A stretch of 64,000 nt of DNA from Diphasiastrum complanatum (Eukaryota > Streptophyta > Lycopodiopsida > Lycopodiales > Lycopodiaceae). The notes beneath the pieces were generated by a model. The model ran no database searches. It saw only the letters and a program-made list of their open reading frames with translations, and was not told the origin of the DNA. Within the stretch, counting starts at the first letter, position 1, and each line of letters begins with the position of its first letter. Position numbers and translations under genes: made by a program. Of this stretch, positions 12,108 to 23,499 are shown piece by piece. Where the stretch lies: positions 47,314,451-47,378,450 of the forward strand of contig CM055104.1 of the NCBI GenBank assembly GCA_029204225.1, given 5' to 3'.

Positions 12108-12631
12108 GCTTGTTATCATGAGGAAGCGGTAGTGGAACAACCTCCTCCATAACCTATTTTGCCGGTGCAACTTTTGAATCAACCATCCACTTTTTCTTCT
12201 TTACCTTCTTCTTCATTTTTGCATTTAGAAAGCTTCCTAGAGGGTATCTTAAAACTATTTGAAGTTTTAAAAAGTTATATGTGTTGGAAAAAGAAAAAAA
12301 GACCATATAGGAAATCAACATTTGATAGATGCAACTATCGGGCTCTGCGGAATGATGTTTTCTCTTCAATGCATGATTACGCCTATTAAATTCGAACCAT
12401 ACTATTGCGACAAGCGTCACGTTTGATTCTACTTGATTCTAACTTTGAAATCATCAAAATCTATGAGATTGATTACTTAGACAAACATAAACTGATATAA
12501 TATTGCTATATGTGGAAGCATTCGATAGCTCAGACAAAACTATAAGACAACATAATCAAATTACAGTAGATCAGAGAAGCATACATTCATTTCGACATAA
12601 TATTGAACGAAATAAAATTGTAGGATTAAAT

Positions 12632-13177
12632 TTAGTAAGTAGCATTGCTCTCTTGCAACACATCCAACTTGGTTAGCAATATACAAGCATCTAGTTTGAA
12701 CAACTTTTCTTGCCTTTTACCTTTTGCAATCAAGATATCATTTCTTTTGATCATACAAGAATCTTCATCAAACTCAACTTTGAGGCCTTTACTTAGTAAT
12801 TGACTCGACACTAAGTAAACTCTTGGTAATAGATGGAATGAACAAGACATCCTCCAAATAAACATTCCTATTTGTAGAAAGAGAAATAGGAATTGTGCCA
12901 ATCCTTTGATTGCACACTCACCATCATTGGCCATGTAGATCATCCTCTTGTCATCTCCATATGCCAACAAAGAAGTGAAGTACTTTTTGTGAAGAGTCAT
13001 GTGTGAACTTGCTCCACTATCAATCCACCATGGATCTAGATCTCCATCATTAGCAACCATACATGAAGACATCACAAAAGCATCCTCATATGCATCTTGA
13101 ACATCCAAACCATCTTTGATCTCTCTTCTTCTTGTAGCACTCACTTGCAAAGTGATTATGTGGAACATCATTGTCAT
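12632..13177 (-). pseudogene. Ty1/copia protease and pre-integrase fragment
   Basis: The minus-strand frame holds P-W-W-I-D-S-G-A-S-S-H-M, the copia aspartic protease active site (D-S-G) with its usual leading Trp pair. It is followed by a pre-integrase segment ending R-Q-E-K-L-F-K-L-D. The same family occurs in sense orientation at 56.9-57.3 kb. Gag upstream and integrase downstream are missing, so this is an isolated fragment of about 180 codons with an open frame. Confidence 0.85.
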
Positions 13178-13320
13178 AATAGGGTCATATGTACATGATC
13201 AAGCCAAGTGAGCACTTTCCTAACGCGAGATTGGGTTTATTTTCTTTGACTAGCATTAATGTCTCTTTGAACAATGTTGTCACATTAATGTCTTATGCAT
13301 GAGCTCAATACAATTGGGGT

Positions 13321-13713
13321 GTTTGGCATGCTCTGTGTCATCACCAATGGAGAATTCATGTTTATGGCTTGAATGCCAATGGTTGTTCTTTGGAAGAGCG
13401 GCGTATGCAAGGAGAGAATGTTTTGAAATCACATCGCATGTACATTGATGGGCGTCCAGAAAAACATGGAAATATTGTTGCATATATAAATAGTTCCATT
13501 GGTCACCCTTCATCAACTAATTGTGATTTTGAGGAACGCACCAATGGAAAGGAAAAATACTTTTCTAGGAACTCGAAAGGTACATACGTAATGGTATGTG
13601 CGATAAGGCCCATTAAATGTGGCGAAGAGCTATTCATCAAATATAGTTTCAATCATCCTCTTCCAAGATTTGTACAAAAGGCTTTGAGCCATACTCAAGC
13701 ATGTACCTTGTGA
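13321..13713 (+). pseudogene. SET-domain protein fragment
   Basis: An open frame from at least 13321 to the TGA at 13711 contains G-N-I-V-A-Y-I-N-S-S, N-C-D-F-E-E and A-I-R-P-I-K-C-G-E-E-L-F-I-K-Y-S. These match the end of a SET methyltransferase fold: the Asn motif before the substrate channel, the N-C pair, and G-E-E-L with the closing Tyr. The N-terminal SET half and any pre-SET Cys cluster are absent, and no start codon is convincing. It lies directly beyond an antisense copia fragment. It could be one exon of a gene, a captured fragment, or a plant-specific SET-like protein; histone targets cannot be inferred. Confidence 0.6.
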
Positions 13714-14029
13714 ATATCAAAATACATTTTATCTATTTAGTGAGAAATTTTTTTTGGCCAATTGATACATCTAGTACAGTTAATGCATGAATCTTACCAT
13801 GCTACGTTATGTTGAATGTCAAGTAATTGTTTTTTTCTTTTAATTTCATGTTGCATGTCTTAATTTAAGATCTGGTGTTTGATTTGCATATCTTAATTTA
13901 AGTTTTAATTCTCATGAATAACAATCTTATATGTTAATTGATGAATATTTGTTTCCCATCTTTGAAGGACTATGAATCGTTGTCTAGCTCTAGCACGATG
14001 ACAACAGTTACTCCATATCCAAAACAAAA

Positions 14030-14314
14030 TTGGCATACGATGGGCCACATATAAATCAACTATCACGTCGTGAGCATATGGGATTGAGAGCCATGATGAA
14101 AATAGATGAACAACAACATGCCAAAAAAAATCAGCCTCGACCTACTTCTTCTTCTTCTTCAAAATCAAGATTAAGTGTTGAAAATGATTTTTGTGCTCAA
14201 GATGATGTTGAAATCATGAACAACTTGATAAATAACGTCTATGAGCATCATGACGTGGAAGAACACACTGAACATGATAGTGAATCATTTATTAGTGCCG
14301 AGGAAAAAAATTGA
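14030..14314 (+). CDS. Hypothetical ORF, acidic with Ser run
   Basis: An uninterrupted frame of 94 codons, polar, with a run of serines and an acidic end (H-D-V-E-E-H-T-E-H-D). I do not recognise it. It follows the SET fragment by 316 bp on the same strand and could be a later exon of the same gene, but no ATG or splice sites are decisive. It may not be coding. Confidence 0.2.
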   Translation: MAYDGPHINQLSRREHMGLRAMMKIDEQQHAKKNQPRPTSSSSSKSRLSVENDFCAQDDVEIMNNLINNVYEHHDVEEHTEHDSESFISAEEKN

Positions 14315-15363
14315 GAGAAGAATCAAACACACCATTATATCTTGTAGCAAACACATCTCATTTGGACACTTCTTTGCTTATATTGAAGCTCCAAGCAAAA
14401 TATAAATGGAGTGATGCAAGAGTTACATCCTTATTTGGATAAATAAGATTGAGATTTTTTTTGTGTAGAACACCTTAAAAGACAGATCTTGATTCTACTA
14501 ACAAAGTGCGTAGTTTACTTGACAAAGGATGAGAAAGAAACTAACGTGAACTCAAAACATTTCTATTCGTGACCAACTCGAAAGATTCACGAAGGATTCA
14601 CGAAATTTATCTTGCAGTCAACTCGAAAGATTCGCGAAACAGTTTCTTGTAGAAGTTCGTGGCTTTCTTGTCGAAGCTCGAAAGATTCGCGAACAGAATC
14701 TTGTCGCGAAATATTCTGTTTCTTGTTCAAACCTCAGATGTTGTGAAATTGTCGCGAATAGTTCGCGAAATATTCTGTTCTTTTGATTGGATCTCCAGTT
14801 ATCATAGGGGACAAACATATCTATTAAGATGAATGATTGTTATTTCTTGCATTTAATGCTAGAAACAGAGGCATTTAACTCAAGAGGAGTGTCTAGGTAG
14901 AGTTGAGATTAAATCATTCTATATCTTAATTCCAACCAAATGAATTAATTATATTTTAGAATTGTGTATTCTAAGGATATTTGTACCTGGAAGCTTTTTG
15001 AATTGTCTACCAAAATTTGTGAATAATTTCATATTATAGTTATTATCAATTTTTTAACTTTAAACTCATAACTTAGGTAATATTTCACCCAATACCTTAT
15101 GTAAGAGTTTTACATGAAGGTGATATTACTAACTAATAGAGAGTGAAATCCAATTAAAAAAATTTATCGCTTTTAAACCTAAGTTTGTACTCTAGAGTAG
15201 AGATTAACGATTGAAAAATAGGTTTGTCTCCGAGTACTTGTTTGATTTGTAAGTCCGATAGTTAAGGATAATAATTTTCTAGATTAATAATCAAAAGTTA
15301 AAGAAAATGTTTATGTAATTCTTTTATGTTTTGAGGACAAAACCAGATTAAGGGGAGGAAGAA
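14315..15363. other. Non-coding, probably the 3' internal end of a gypsy element
   Basis: No ORF of note. TTCGCGAA occurs at 14631, 14686 and 14762. The last bases before 15364 form a purine tract (AAGGGGAGGAAGAA), the expected polypurine tract before a 3' LTR. Confidence 0.5.
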
Positions 15364-16026
15364 TGTCATGTCCACGCCCTAAACATAGGATTCAATATAG
15401 TCCTAGACTTGGATACCCGGTACTCCAGTGAATCAAGCTTAATAGTTATGCCACATCACATTGGATGTGACCCGAAGTAATTAATAATCTTATGAGGCCC
15501 AGACACACTAATTGAAGTTAGTACAAGATTTGGGAACGTATATGCAAGTGTAGAGTATCAATAACAATGCTATGAATAGAGGAACCATGCATAGAGACTC
15601 TATTCTAGTGAAATCTATGTATAGGGGATTTAGGACCTTGCATTACTATATGCACAGGTGGTTCTAAGCCTTATATAAGGAGGCCAAACTTGCCCTACTA
15701 CACCATCATTTGGATGATTCATTGCTAAGATCTCTCTCTACTCTCATGCTTCTTATTCTTTGGCTTGGGGGTGAAGCTTCTAGAGATTAATTGGTTGCTT
15801 CTACTTGGTTGGGAGGTTTTTCCAACAGTGTCTTCTCTATTGTTTTGTCTTGAGGAGGCGACTCTTACAGGTTCGCTTGCAGTATGTGTAGAACAGCTTC
15901 TTCCTTGTAGGCTGGTTCGACTGCTCGTGACACTGTGTCGGACCCTGGTTTTGCTTTGATTGCTTCAGGCCTTTCTTCTTCTATTTAGTCGAGCCTCTGT
16001 TGGTGTATAGGGCGTGAGAGTCGACA
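15364..16026 (+). repeat. Gypsy-type LTR with TATA box
   Basis: The block starts TGTCATGTCC straight after a polypurine tract and ends AGTCGACA, giving TG...CA ends with a short inverted repeat (TGTC/GACA). A TATA box (TTATATAAGG) sits at 15671. The polypurine tract makes it the 3' LTR of a sense element whose body is not recognisable. Its right end lies directly against an antisense copia gag. Confidence 0.75.
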
Positions 16027-16406
16027 TTTAAGAAACTGGAGGGTTTGTTCCTTCTGGTGTTTTCCTGCAGCAACATTGTGATGGCTATGACAGTGGCCAT
16101 TTGCTTCAGCAGATTCTTGAATTGGGTGTTCAAGATGTCCTAGACTTCCTTCAAGGTCTGAGCTTCAAACACATGGCCGATTTGAGTGTCTGATATATTG
16201 AGGATGATCAACGCAAAAGCCTTTCCATCTTTCAGCTTCCATCAGGAGATTGCAGCGTCGTCGACTTCGGGTCTTGCCTCTGCACCTGTGACAACATCAT
16301 ACAACTCCTTAGCCATTAGCATAGTTTTCATCTTAAATTTTCACAGATGGTAATTGGCTCCATCAAGCTTGTCCATAATGGGACTGACATTCCCTTGGAA
16401 ATCCAT
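16027..16406 (-). pseudogene. Ty1/copia gag fragment with Trp-to-stop changes
   Basis: On the minus strand an ATG at 16406 leads into P-I-M-D-K-L-D-G-A-N-Y-H-L, then stop, then K-F-K-M-K-T-M-L. Copia gags have W at that stop (L-W-K-F-K-M). Two further stops also sit where Trp is expected, before K-L-K-D-G-K and within K-E-V-x-D-I-L. The 3' side is cut by the gypsy LTR. A related gag lies at 63.0 kb. It is dead. Confidence 0.8.
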
Positions 16407-16606
16407 GTGGAAGTTAGTCTAACCGACAATAATAATTTATCAGTGACTTCAGAATGAAAATCTCATGCAACTTATAGAACAAAAAAATAATTATTCTATC
16501 GGCTAATAGGATCAGGTTATGTGAGAAGCTTATCAGGCTATAAAAATAGCTCAGAGATAAAACTACTTTTGATATGATGTAAGTATCAGATTAAAGAATC
16601 AGATAT

Positions 16607-16618
16607 GCTCTCATACCA
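16607..16618 (-). other. LTR-retrotransposon primer binding site
   Basis: On the minus strand this reads TGGTATGAGAGC, one base from the standard site. It lies 200 bp upstream of the antisense gag start. The LTR should begin at 16619, where the plus strand reads TGTCGGGG. Confidence 0.6.
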
Positions 16619-16907
16619 TGTCGGGGAAATGGTGCGTGGTCTGCGATCCAGGTCGAACAATTGGATCAAGACAATCCTACTACTACACGAAGGACAAGAA
16701 GATGAAGTAGCAATGCATACAATACTGAAAAAAACTTTGAACGCAATAAAGACAGTGATTAATTCAGATTAATGTATAGAAATACACGTCAGTTTGATGC
16801 TGGCTAAAAGCGTGGTTTGGTGGTACAATAAAAGAACCTATTTTTCATTGTACCTTTTGGTAGTACATTTCACTTTTTGAGGATTTTATTACTCATAATT
16901 GTTTTGA
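16619..16907 (-). repeat. Partial 5' LTR of the antisense copia
   Basis: Its position outside the primer site suggests LTR sequence. The outer end is not identified because a CATTAG-element fragment lies inside or beside it. Confidence 0.4.
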
Positions 16908-17036
16908 GTTCACATTAAAAATGACATAACTTTTTAGTGATAAGTCCAATTTCAACAAAGTTTGGTGCTTTCCAATGATATGTTACATGACATACCTCCG
17001 AGCTATGCTTCAAAAGCTATGGCAAGTCAAAAGTAT
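16908..17036 (-). mobile_element. CATTAG-element fragment, copy e
   Basis: This matches the inner part of the CATTAG elements in reverse orientation (ACATAACTTTTTAGTG, then CATGACATACCTCCGAGC, then ATGGCAAGTCAAAAGTAT). Both termini and a short inner stretch are missing. It lies 135 bp from the SDHAF2 stop codon. Confidence 0.7.
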
Positions 17037-17170
17037 GGGGATTATGATGGATTTCTGACAGCCTCCATATAGATGCCTAGAAAATGCTAGAAATGCTGAA
17101 ATCAGTCCCATGCTCATGTATTGGGTCTTGTTTGAACATTTCCATCTAATGTCAAATAATTATCCACATA

Positions 17171-17749
17171 TCAGAAAACCAGCACAATAATCTGGCTAAG
17201 AGTACCTATTGATTCCCTATCTGAGGACCCCCCCCAATCTTACGAAAATCATCCCATCCCCGCACCCACAGTTGACCAGGGGTTGCACGGGTATCAGGAG
17301 AGGAATGCATGCCTATAAGACCTGTTAGATGTGTTCCATAGTTGGGGTCAGATGAAAGGCAAAGAAAAATGTGTTATCATTCTATATATCAAACATGAAA
17401 AATCGTTTTATGCTGCAAAAATTTGCAATCAATCAAAAATGAACAATCTAGAAGACGTACCATGTTGCTAGTAAGACTTTCTGGTGCTCCATCTTGCCCA
17501 GTCAACCATTTCCATAGATCGGGATTTTCCTCGAACAAACACGTTCATATCAGTTCTAATCTTTTTGTGCAGGCTTTGCACTCTAAAGAAGCCAAAAAGC
17601 TGAGAGAGTTGTCATAGCTTACCACATCCAGTACTTCAACGAGAACTTCAAGCTGTTCGCCATGCAAATCTTGTATGTTATCTTCTGCCCACTCTCCAAG
17701 CAGTAAATCCAACTCTAAAAATCCTTTTTGTCTGCTTCTGTAAAAAATC
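17171..17749 (-). CDS. SDHAF2: Succinate dehydrogenase assembly factor 2, three 3' exons
   Basis: SDHAF2 (Sdh5) is a small mitochondrial matrix protein needed to attach FAD to the flavoprotein subunit of succinate dehydrogenase. Three minus-strand exons are visible. 17749-17623 encodes Y-R-S-R-Q-K-G-F-L-E-L-D, the family's RG-x-LE-D signature region, and L-L-G-E-W-A-E-D-N. 17529-17461 encodes E-N-P-D-L-W-K-W-L-T-G-Q. 17312-17171 encodes S-S-P-D-T-R-A-T-P-G-Q and W-V-R-G-W-D-D-F, the plant C-terminal region. Donors are GTAAGC and GTACGT, with AG acceptors; the 17529 acceptor ends CGAG and is weak. The short segment expected between the last two exons (V-F-x-x-[IL]-x-x-K-V-M) is not seen, nor are the N-terminal and targeting exons. 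A run of eight C at 17228-17235 lies in the last exon. This may be a working gene with unrecognised exons or a partial pseudogene. Confidence 0.8.
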
Positions 17750-18436
17750 CTGTTGGAAATTCATTATCAAGAATAAAGCTTATAATTTGCAAAGAGCCAT
17801 GTCCTGATCCAAACCCATAAATAACGTAGACTTGCAAAGTTTGCTACTTTGAAGGAAAAGATGAGGGCTTATTTAAGAACTTACAAAATATAGTGTCACA
17901 TTTTATTCATTTCAGCCCCAAAGTATTCAGCTTTCAATAAAGGAAGAAAACTGAAAACCAGATCATTTATGATTCAGATCTTGCTTAAACCTAAATGGAG
18001 AGTATCATTGTTGAAAAGAACAAGACATTGAAAACAAACAGCATATGGAGCAAATTTGATGACAGGATGCAATCAGGGGCAATGAAAGTGAGCAAGAAAA
18101 AACCAGAGAGCACCTACATCCATGAATTTAGCTGAGCCTGAGAAAGATTGAGACAAAAATTTCAAATCCCTGATGATTCTTAAACCTAGACTAAAGGAAT
18201 ATAACACCACCCTGCATCTACACCAAACAGTCTCAGCCTGTCTAAACCTGTCAGGGCACCATAGGATGGCAAACCTTGTGTCTGTCAACATCAAATGCTA
18301 ATTTATCTACTCATTATCGAAGTGATTTGCGTAATAGATGGCTTACAAACTATCGCTCGGTCTACCATCAAAACTACTTACAACACCTTCATTTTGAGGT
18401 TAATTTCTCTCCACTGTAATTGACAAAAGCACACAC

Positions 18437-18597
18437 CTGACATTTGCAGTCTTTGATATGTGTTTGGGGAAGATGAACTCCCCCATGTTGTCTGACGACA
18501 GTGGCATTCTCATCACTGTAAGGATAAGGCGGGAATCTTCAAGATGAGGCTGAGGGGGAAAGGATTGTATGCTGGGAGCCTGGGGTTCACTTGCCAT
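18437..18597 (-). CDS. Exon-like ORF with good splice donor, unknown
   Basis: A minus-strand ATG at 18597 opens M-A-S-E-P-Q-A-P-S-I-Q-S-F and runs to a strong donor, GTCAG then GTGTGT. It lies upstream of the SDHAF2 exons on the same strand, so it might be a first exon of that transcript or of another gene. It does not resemble a classic mitochondrial presequence. Function unknown. Confidence 0.25.
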
Positions 18598-19049
18598 GTT
18601 GGCGATTATCAACTCTGTTACAACACAATCATGGATTTTGATATCAATAAAGCATAAGAAACCATAAATGACAATCTAACAGCAATCTCCACGAGGATGG
18701 CAAATTAAATTACACATAATCCTATGAAGAGTTCAAGCATTACCAATATCCAAAAGCTAAATAATGAGTCACTAGTCCCTATGTATACCCAACAAATACC
18801 CTATAATGGAAGCTTCTAGAGACCAATCCTATAAAACTAATGTCATTTTGATTAAAACGCTATATATACCATGGGTGTTCTAAAATTCTGCAAAGTGTGA
18901 CCTTCAAGATGAAAAGCATGACAAGTTAGGGTTTCTCTTAGATTAGGGTGAGATTAGGGTGAGTGATAATAGAGAGTGAGAGTGAGAGTGAGAGAGAGAA
19001 CCACGGTCCTTCCTTTCCTGTGGATTTCCTTTGGAGGAGGATCGAAGGC

Positions 19050-20985
19050 GTGCTAGATGGCTCTTCCCACTACCTCGGAGATTCAAGCACCATACGCATG
19101 GAAGACAAAGGAACAATGAAGTTCACTTTCAACAAAGATCTTTCTATTTGTGTTCCCAACGTCCTTCATGTTCCTCAACTATCAAAGAACCTGTTATTAG
19201 TCTCTAAGATAACTGATGAGGGCTACACTGTTACTTTCTCATCTGAGTAGTGTATAATATTCAAAGAAGATACTACTATGACTACATGCACTAGAGTCAG
19301 AAATCTTTATGTACTCTCTAATTCAGTTGCATTAGCTAGTATCTCTAATGAAAATGTAAACAATTTGGACACGTGAATACAAGATCACTTTCCTATATGT
19401 GTTGTAATAACTTAGTTGATGGATTGTATTTCCCTTCTTCATTAGATAGGAAATCTTTCTTTTGTGAATCATGCGTCTATGGCAAACACTCTAGAAGCAA
19501 GTTTCCCAAATCACATTCCATCAAAACAAAGCATGTATTGGATCTTGTACATAGAGATCTCTATGATCCAATGCCAACTCCGTCCTTAGGAGATGCAATC
19601 TATTCTATCACTTTCATAGATGATTATTTTAGATGGTCTACAGTCATGTTCATTATGCACAAATCTGAAGCCTTTGAATGCTTCAAGAGATTCAAGGCCA
19701 TGGCTGAGACACAAATGTCTACAAAAGTGAAGGCACTCTGAACTGATGGTGGCGGTGGCGAATACCTCTCTAATGAAATGTCCGATTACATGGCTGAACA
19801 TGGCATTAGAAGACAGTTCACCACTTCCTATTCACCTCAACAAAACATGATTGCAGAAAGGAAGAATCGAACTCTTCTCAACTCAGACAGATCAATGCTA
19901 CATCAAGCACACCTACTTGTGAAGTTTTGGGCAGAAGCTACTGCCACAGCCTATTACGTGCAGAACAGATCCAACACTAAAGCCATCAACAACAAAACTC
20001 CTTATGAAGTTTGGCATGGGCACAAGCCTAGTGTCAGCCATTTAAAAATCTTTGGTTGTATATGGTTTGTTCACATTCCTAAACAACTTAGGAAGAAGCT
20101 GGATCATAGGACAAATAAATGTATTTTCATTGGCTATCCTGATGAACATAAAGCTTATAAAGTTCATGATCCATCCACCAATGTAATATTTGTCTCTAGG
20201 GATGTAATATTTCAAAAACATACATATTATGATTTCAAACAACTGTCGATAAATGATGCTATATCATTTCATCCTATTTTACGTAGTATGGATTCTTCCA
20301 ATGATGACGCTCCTTCTATAGAACCTGCAGCTATAGCTACAGCTACAGAAGCCGAGCAGCCAATAGTACCTATCATCAGACCAGACCAAGCTAGCTCGAA
20401 CAGATCTGGAGAAATTCAAGAAGAAGCATCATCACATCCTGGTCAACCAAACGTTCGCAGATCCTCACGGACTCGGACAGTTTCTGAGAGGTATACACCT
20501 CAATCATTGTGGACTTCATCAGAAGAACTAGAGAGCCTAGCCGAAGCAATTAACCCATAAAATCTACCTCCAGATTTTGTCTCTATCTGGCAAGGGGATC
20601 GATTTCGTGGAACTCAAGAAAGCAAAAATTAGTTGCGCTTTCTTCGACAGAGACAAAGTACATCAGAGCACGCCAAGCTTCAAAAGAAGTTGTATGGATC
20701 AAGTTGTTACTTCACGACTTACATCACACTCAGTTCAATGCTACCACCATTATGTGTGACAATTTGAGCTGTATTTCACTTTCACTGAATCCCAAATTTT
20801 ATGGCAAATCCAAGCACATAGAAATCTAGTATCATTTCATTCGGGAAAAAGTTTTCTTTGGGCAAGTGATCCTTCAATACTGCTCCACAACAAAAATGGT
20901 CACATACATTTTCACCAAATTGCTTCCCAGAATCAAGCATCAGAAGTTCTTCAACATGCTGAACCTGACGAAGATACCCCACCAA
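19050..20985 (+). pseudogene. Ty1/copia pol with RT deleted
   Basis: Sense remnants run in order: a post-protease segment (V-L-H-V-P-Q-L-S-K-N-L-L-L-V at about 19170); integrase zinc and core pieces at 19373-19741 (D-L-V-H-R-D, F-I-D-D-Y); integrase core and tail at 19778-20560 (S-P-Q-Q-N, A-E-R-K-N-R-T-L, then S-S-R-T-R-T-V-S-E-R-Y). RNase H follows almost at once: S-S-T-E-A-E-Y is readable across frames near 20640, with K-H-I-E-I-Q and I-F-T-K-L-L-P-R further on. The whole RT domain between integrase tail and RNase H is missing. Several frame changes and stops confirm it is dead. Confidence 0.85.
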
Positions 20986-21239
20986 CCATTAAGGTGTCGG
21001 TTGGGATCAGCTAATGTGTCGCTCTAGAACGTCGCTTGAAAACGTCGCGAGTTCTTAATTACAATGAATTTACAAAATGCAAATAGGCCTTTACATGAAT
21101 TTAGACACTATAGCATATTTACATGTGCAAAATTTCAAAAAGTTACAATATATAAACATTTAATTCGAATAATGTGGACTCATAGGCCTCCACATATCTC
21201 CTTTCTCATCCGTGCAGCGGCTTGCAAACACCTGATCAC

Positions 21240-23211
21240 ATTTTTCGTTGTCTTTTTCTGGTGGCTGGCTTCCTAAGAAAGATTGCCTTTGCTCTTTCTT
21301 CATTCTCTGCATTAACTTCTTCAAGTGTCATGCCTTTGGTAGCCATGAAGTAATTGTTCTTCTACATGTAATCCTCTTGAAATGACAAATTGGGATAACC
21401 ACCCATTCCTTGATTGCCCAATGGTCCAAGCGGGTTATCGATCAACACAAGATGATCATACCAACTATCCTCGGTCAAGATTTCAGACATCTTAGAAGAA
21501 GTAGCAATTAGTGATAGGGTTTCATATGAATATTCTAGAAATTTTTCTTTTATATACAACTGCTAGATTGATAAGAGTGCATATGAAATGAGAGAAGCAA
21601 TATTTAAATGGTTATATGTATAATATGGTTTGGTTATTGAATGAGTGGATCGAAGTAAATTGTTTGCTTTTACTTCTTCCAAGTACTAAAAATAGTTAGT
21701 TTCCCAATCTGTGTAGATTGTCCACGCAAATCAGAAAAAAGAAGTTGGCTTGAAAATCTGGAAGAAATGGGTGTTGGACTAGGAACAATTTCCTTAATAT
21801 CAAAAATATTTGTTGTCTCTAGCTTATTCACATACTCGTCTAGAGCAGGAAAAATGTTATTTTCAAATGTCCTGAGGTATTCTAGAATGTATATATACAA
21901 ACATCATGTAACTACATGAATGTAATTAGTTTATGAACTTCTTCTGAACAATGGCTAAGGCCATAGTACCTTTTTCGTGTGTTGTTAGTTTGGCCCAGAA
22001 ATTATTTAGATTGGCGAAAGTCCAAGGACTTTCCCATTGCTCTTTGGTATAACCAAAATGTTTTGGTAAGCGAAGATAATCCATTCTCCATTGGAGTTTT
22101 GGACTATATAAAGGAGGTAGAAAACTGGTTAGTTCTTCCTGAAATATCTGAAATTCTAACCTCCGAAGTGAGTACACTACCTTGTTCTTCTTTTTAGTGT
22201 TGTCGCCTAGTGTAGCTTCGCTTTGTTGTGGAGTAGCTGCAAATGGTACTATTGCAACAAACGATGGTATTTCTGATGTAGCTTCGACAGTTAATATGGA
22301 CTTTTTGGCAACATTGGTGTCGGTCTGTGTGGACTAATCTAGTTGTAACTATATGAAAATTGTATCAGTTTGAATGGCCATTTCTAATGTGTCTGCAACT
22401 TGTGTATCGGTCTGCATGGACTGCTCGTGGTGCTGGGTCGGTTCTTCATCAGAAGTCTGGATCTGGCTTGCATTATACTTCCCCTCCTCCAGCTCATCTT
22501 TCAACTTTTCATACTCAACCATTTGTGGTTGTAAGTACTACAGCTGGAAGAATTTAATAATGTTCTGTTGAACATCCTTCCATGCTACAGGTCGATTCTA
22601 TACTTGTCGTGGGACACACAAGCTCCAAGTGTGACTTCGACACTGATTCGTCATAGGATAGTTTCTTCTTTTTGTTTTTTGTATATGATATTACTCTGCT
22701 TCAGCATCTTTGTGGAATTCTGTAATTGAAGAATAAAATCTTACAGCTGCTTCTGATTGGCTTCGGCGCTGTCTTTCTTAGCTATGACATTCTTCAGCTG
22801 ATCTTTTAGTTTTTTATTTGTGCTTTGGAAGGCAGCTCGAGCATGTCTCTCCTGTTGTAGTGAACCTTGCAAGGTCTACAATTGCTGCTTAAGCAAGGCA
22901 TTCTCACTTAACTGGTTGGATTGATCCTACATTGCTTCCAACACATCTAGAGTGGCATCAAATCTGCCTTGGGCTTCCTCTAGGGCTATGTCCTTCTTTG
23001 ATAGCTCAATGTGAGCTTCTTCAAGTTCTTTTTTCTTCTGCAACAGGTATGACTTGGTTGCTTTTAGCTCTTCCCCCCTTTGAATAAGGTCAGCTCGTAT
23101 GGTGTCGTACTTGCTTCCCAGCTTCCTCGAAACCTTTTTCAGATTGACAGAGTGTTGGATTGATGCTTGGGTGGATCGTGCTCGGTCGAACTCTCTGGAA
23201 TCGGCTGTCAT
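21240..23211 (-). pseudogene. Extra ORF of the antisense gypsy: coiled coil plus Q-T-D repeats
   Basis: Downstream of the gypsy integrase on the same strand, an ORF with a few stops begins near 23211. It first encodes a long coiled coil (K-K-K-E-L-E-E-A-H-I-E-L-S-K-K-D-I-A) to about 22750. A linker then holds four short repeats: S-Q-I-Q-T-S-D (22449-22469), Q-S-M-Q-T-D-T-Q (22396-22422), A-I-Q-T-D-T (22352-22378) and S-T-Q-T-D-T (22317-22334). A globular-looking part follows (22177-21926, F-G-Y-T-K-E-Q-W-E-S-P-W), then further open pieces at 21900-21670 and 21559-21240. I do not recognise the globular part. Accessory ORFs after pol are known in some plant gypsy lineages, but this layout is not one I can name. 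Confidence 0.5.
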
Positions 23212-23499
23212 TCACTGGAGTGTCAAATCATTTTCCGTCCAAGTGTTCTATAATCATTGTTCATAAAAAATTAATTTCTGAAAATATTTTCCTTACAACT
23301 CTTTCTGATCTAATGACTTTTTTTTACTTTTTCCTATCATTTTATTTTTCATTTATTTTTAGGTTTTTTTTTATATTATTACTGTCTTTTCCAAAAAAGA
23401 ATCAAACAAGTAGTGTAAGACAACAAAAGTAAAATTGATGAGGTGTTGGATCATGCTAGGTCGAACTGACTGAAATCGGCTGCCAAAACTTGCATAGTC

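Noticed and set aside
11940-12182. ORF with long Arg-Glu repeat
   Set aside because: It is only the translation of the CT microsatellite.
18073-18294. Minus-strand ORF upstream of the SDHAF2 exons as its N-terminal exon
   Set aside because: It lacks any SDHAF2 or presequence resemblance and has no convincing splice sites.
18930-18965. TTAGGG-like words resembling telomere repeats
   Set aside because: Only scattered, non-tandem copies within ATTAGGGTGAG text; plant telomere repeat is TTTAGGG in long arrays.
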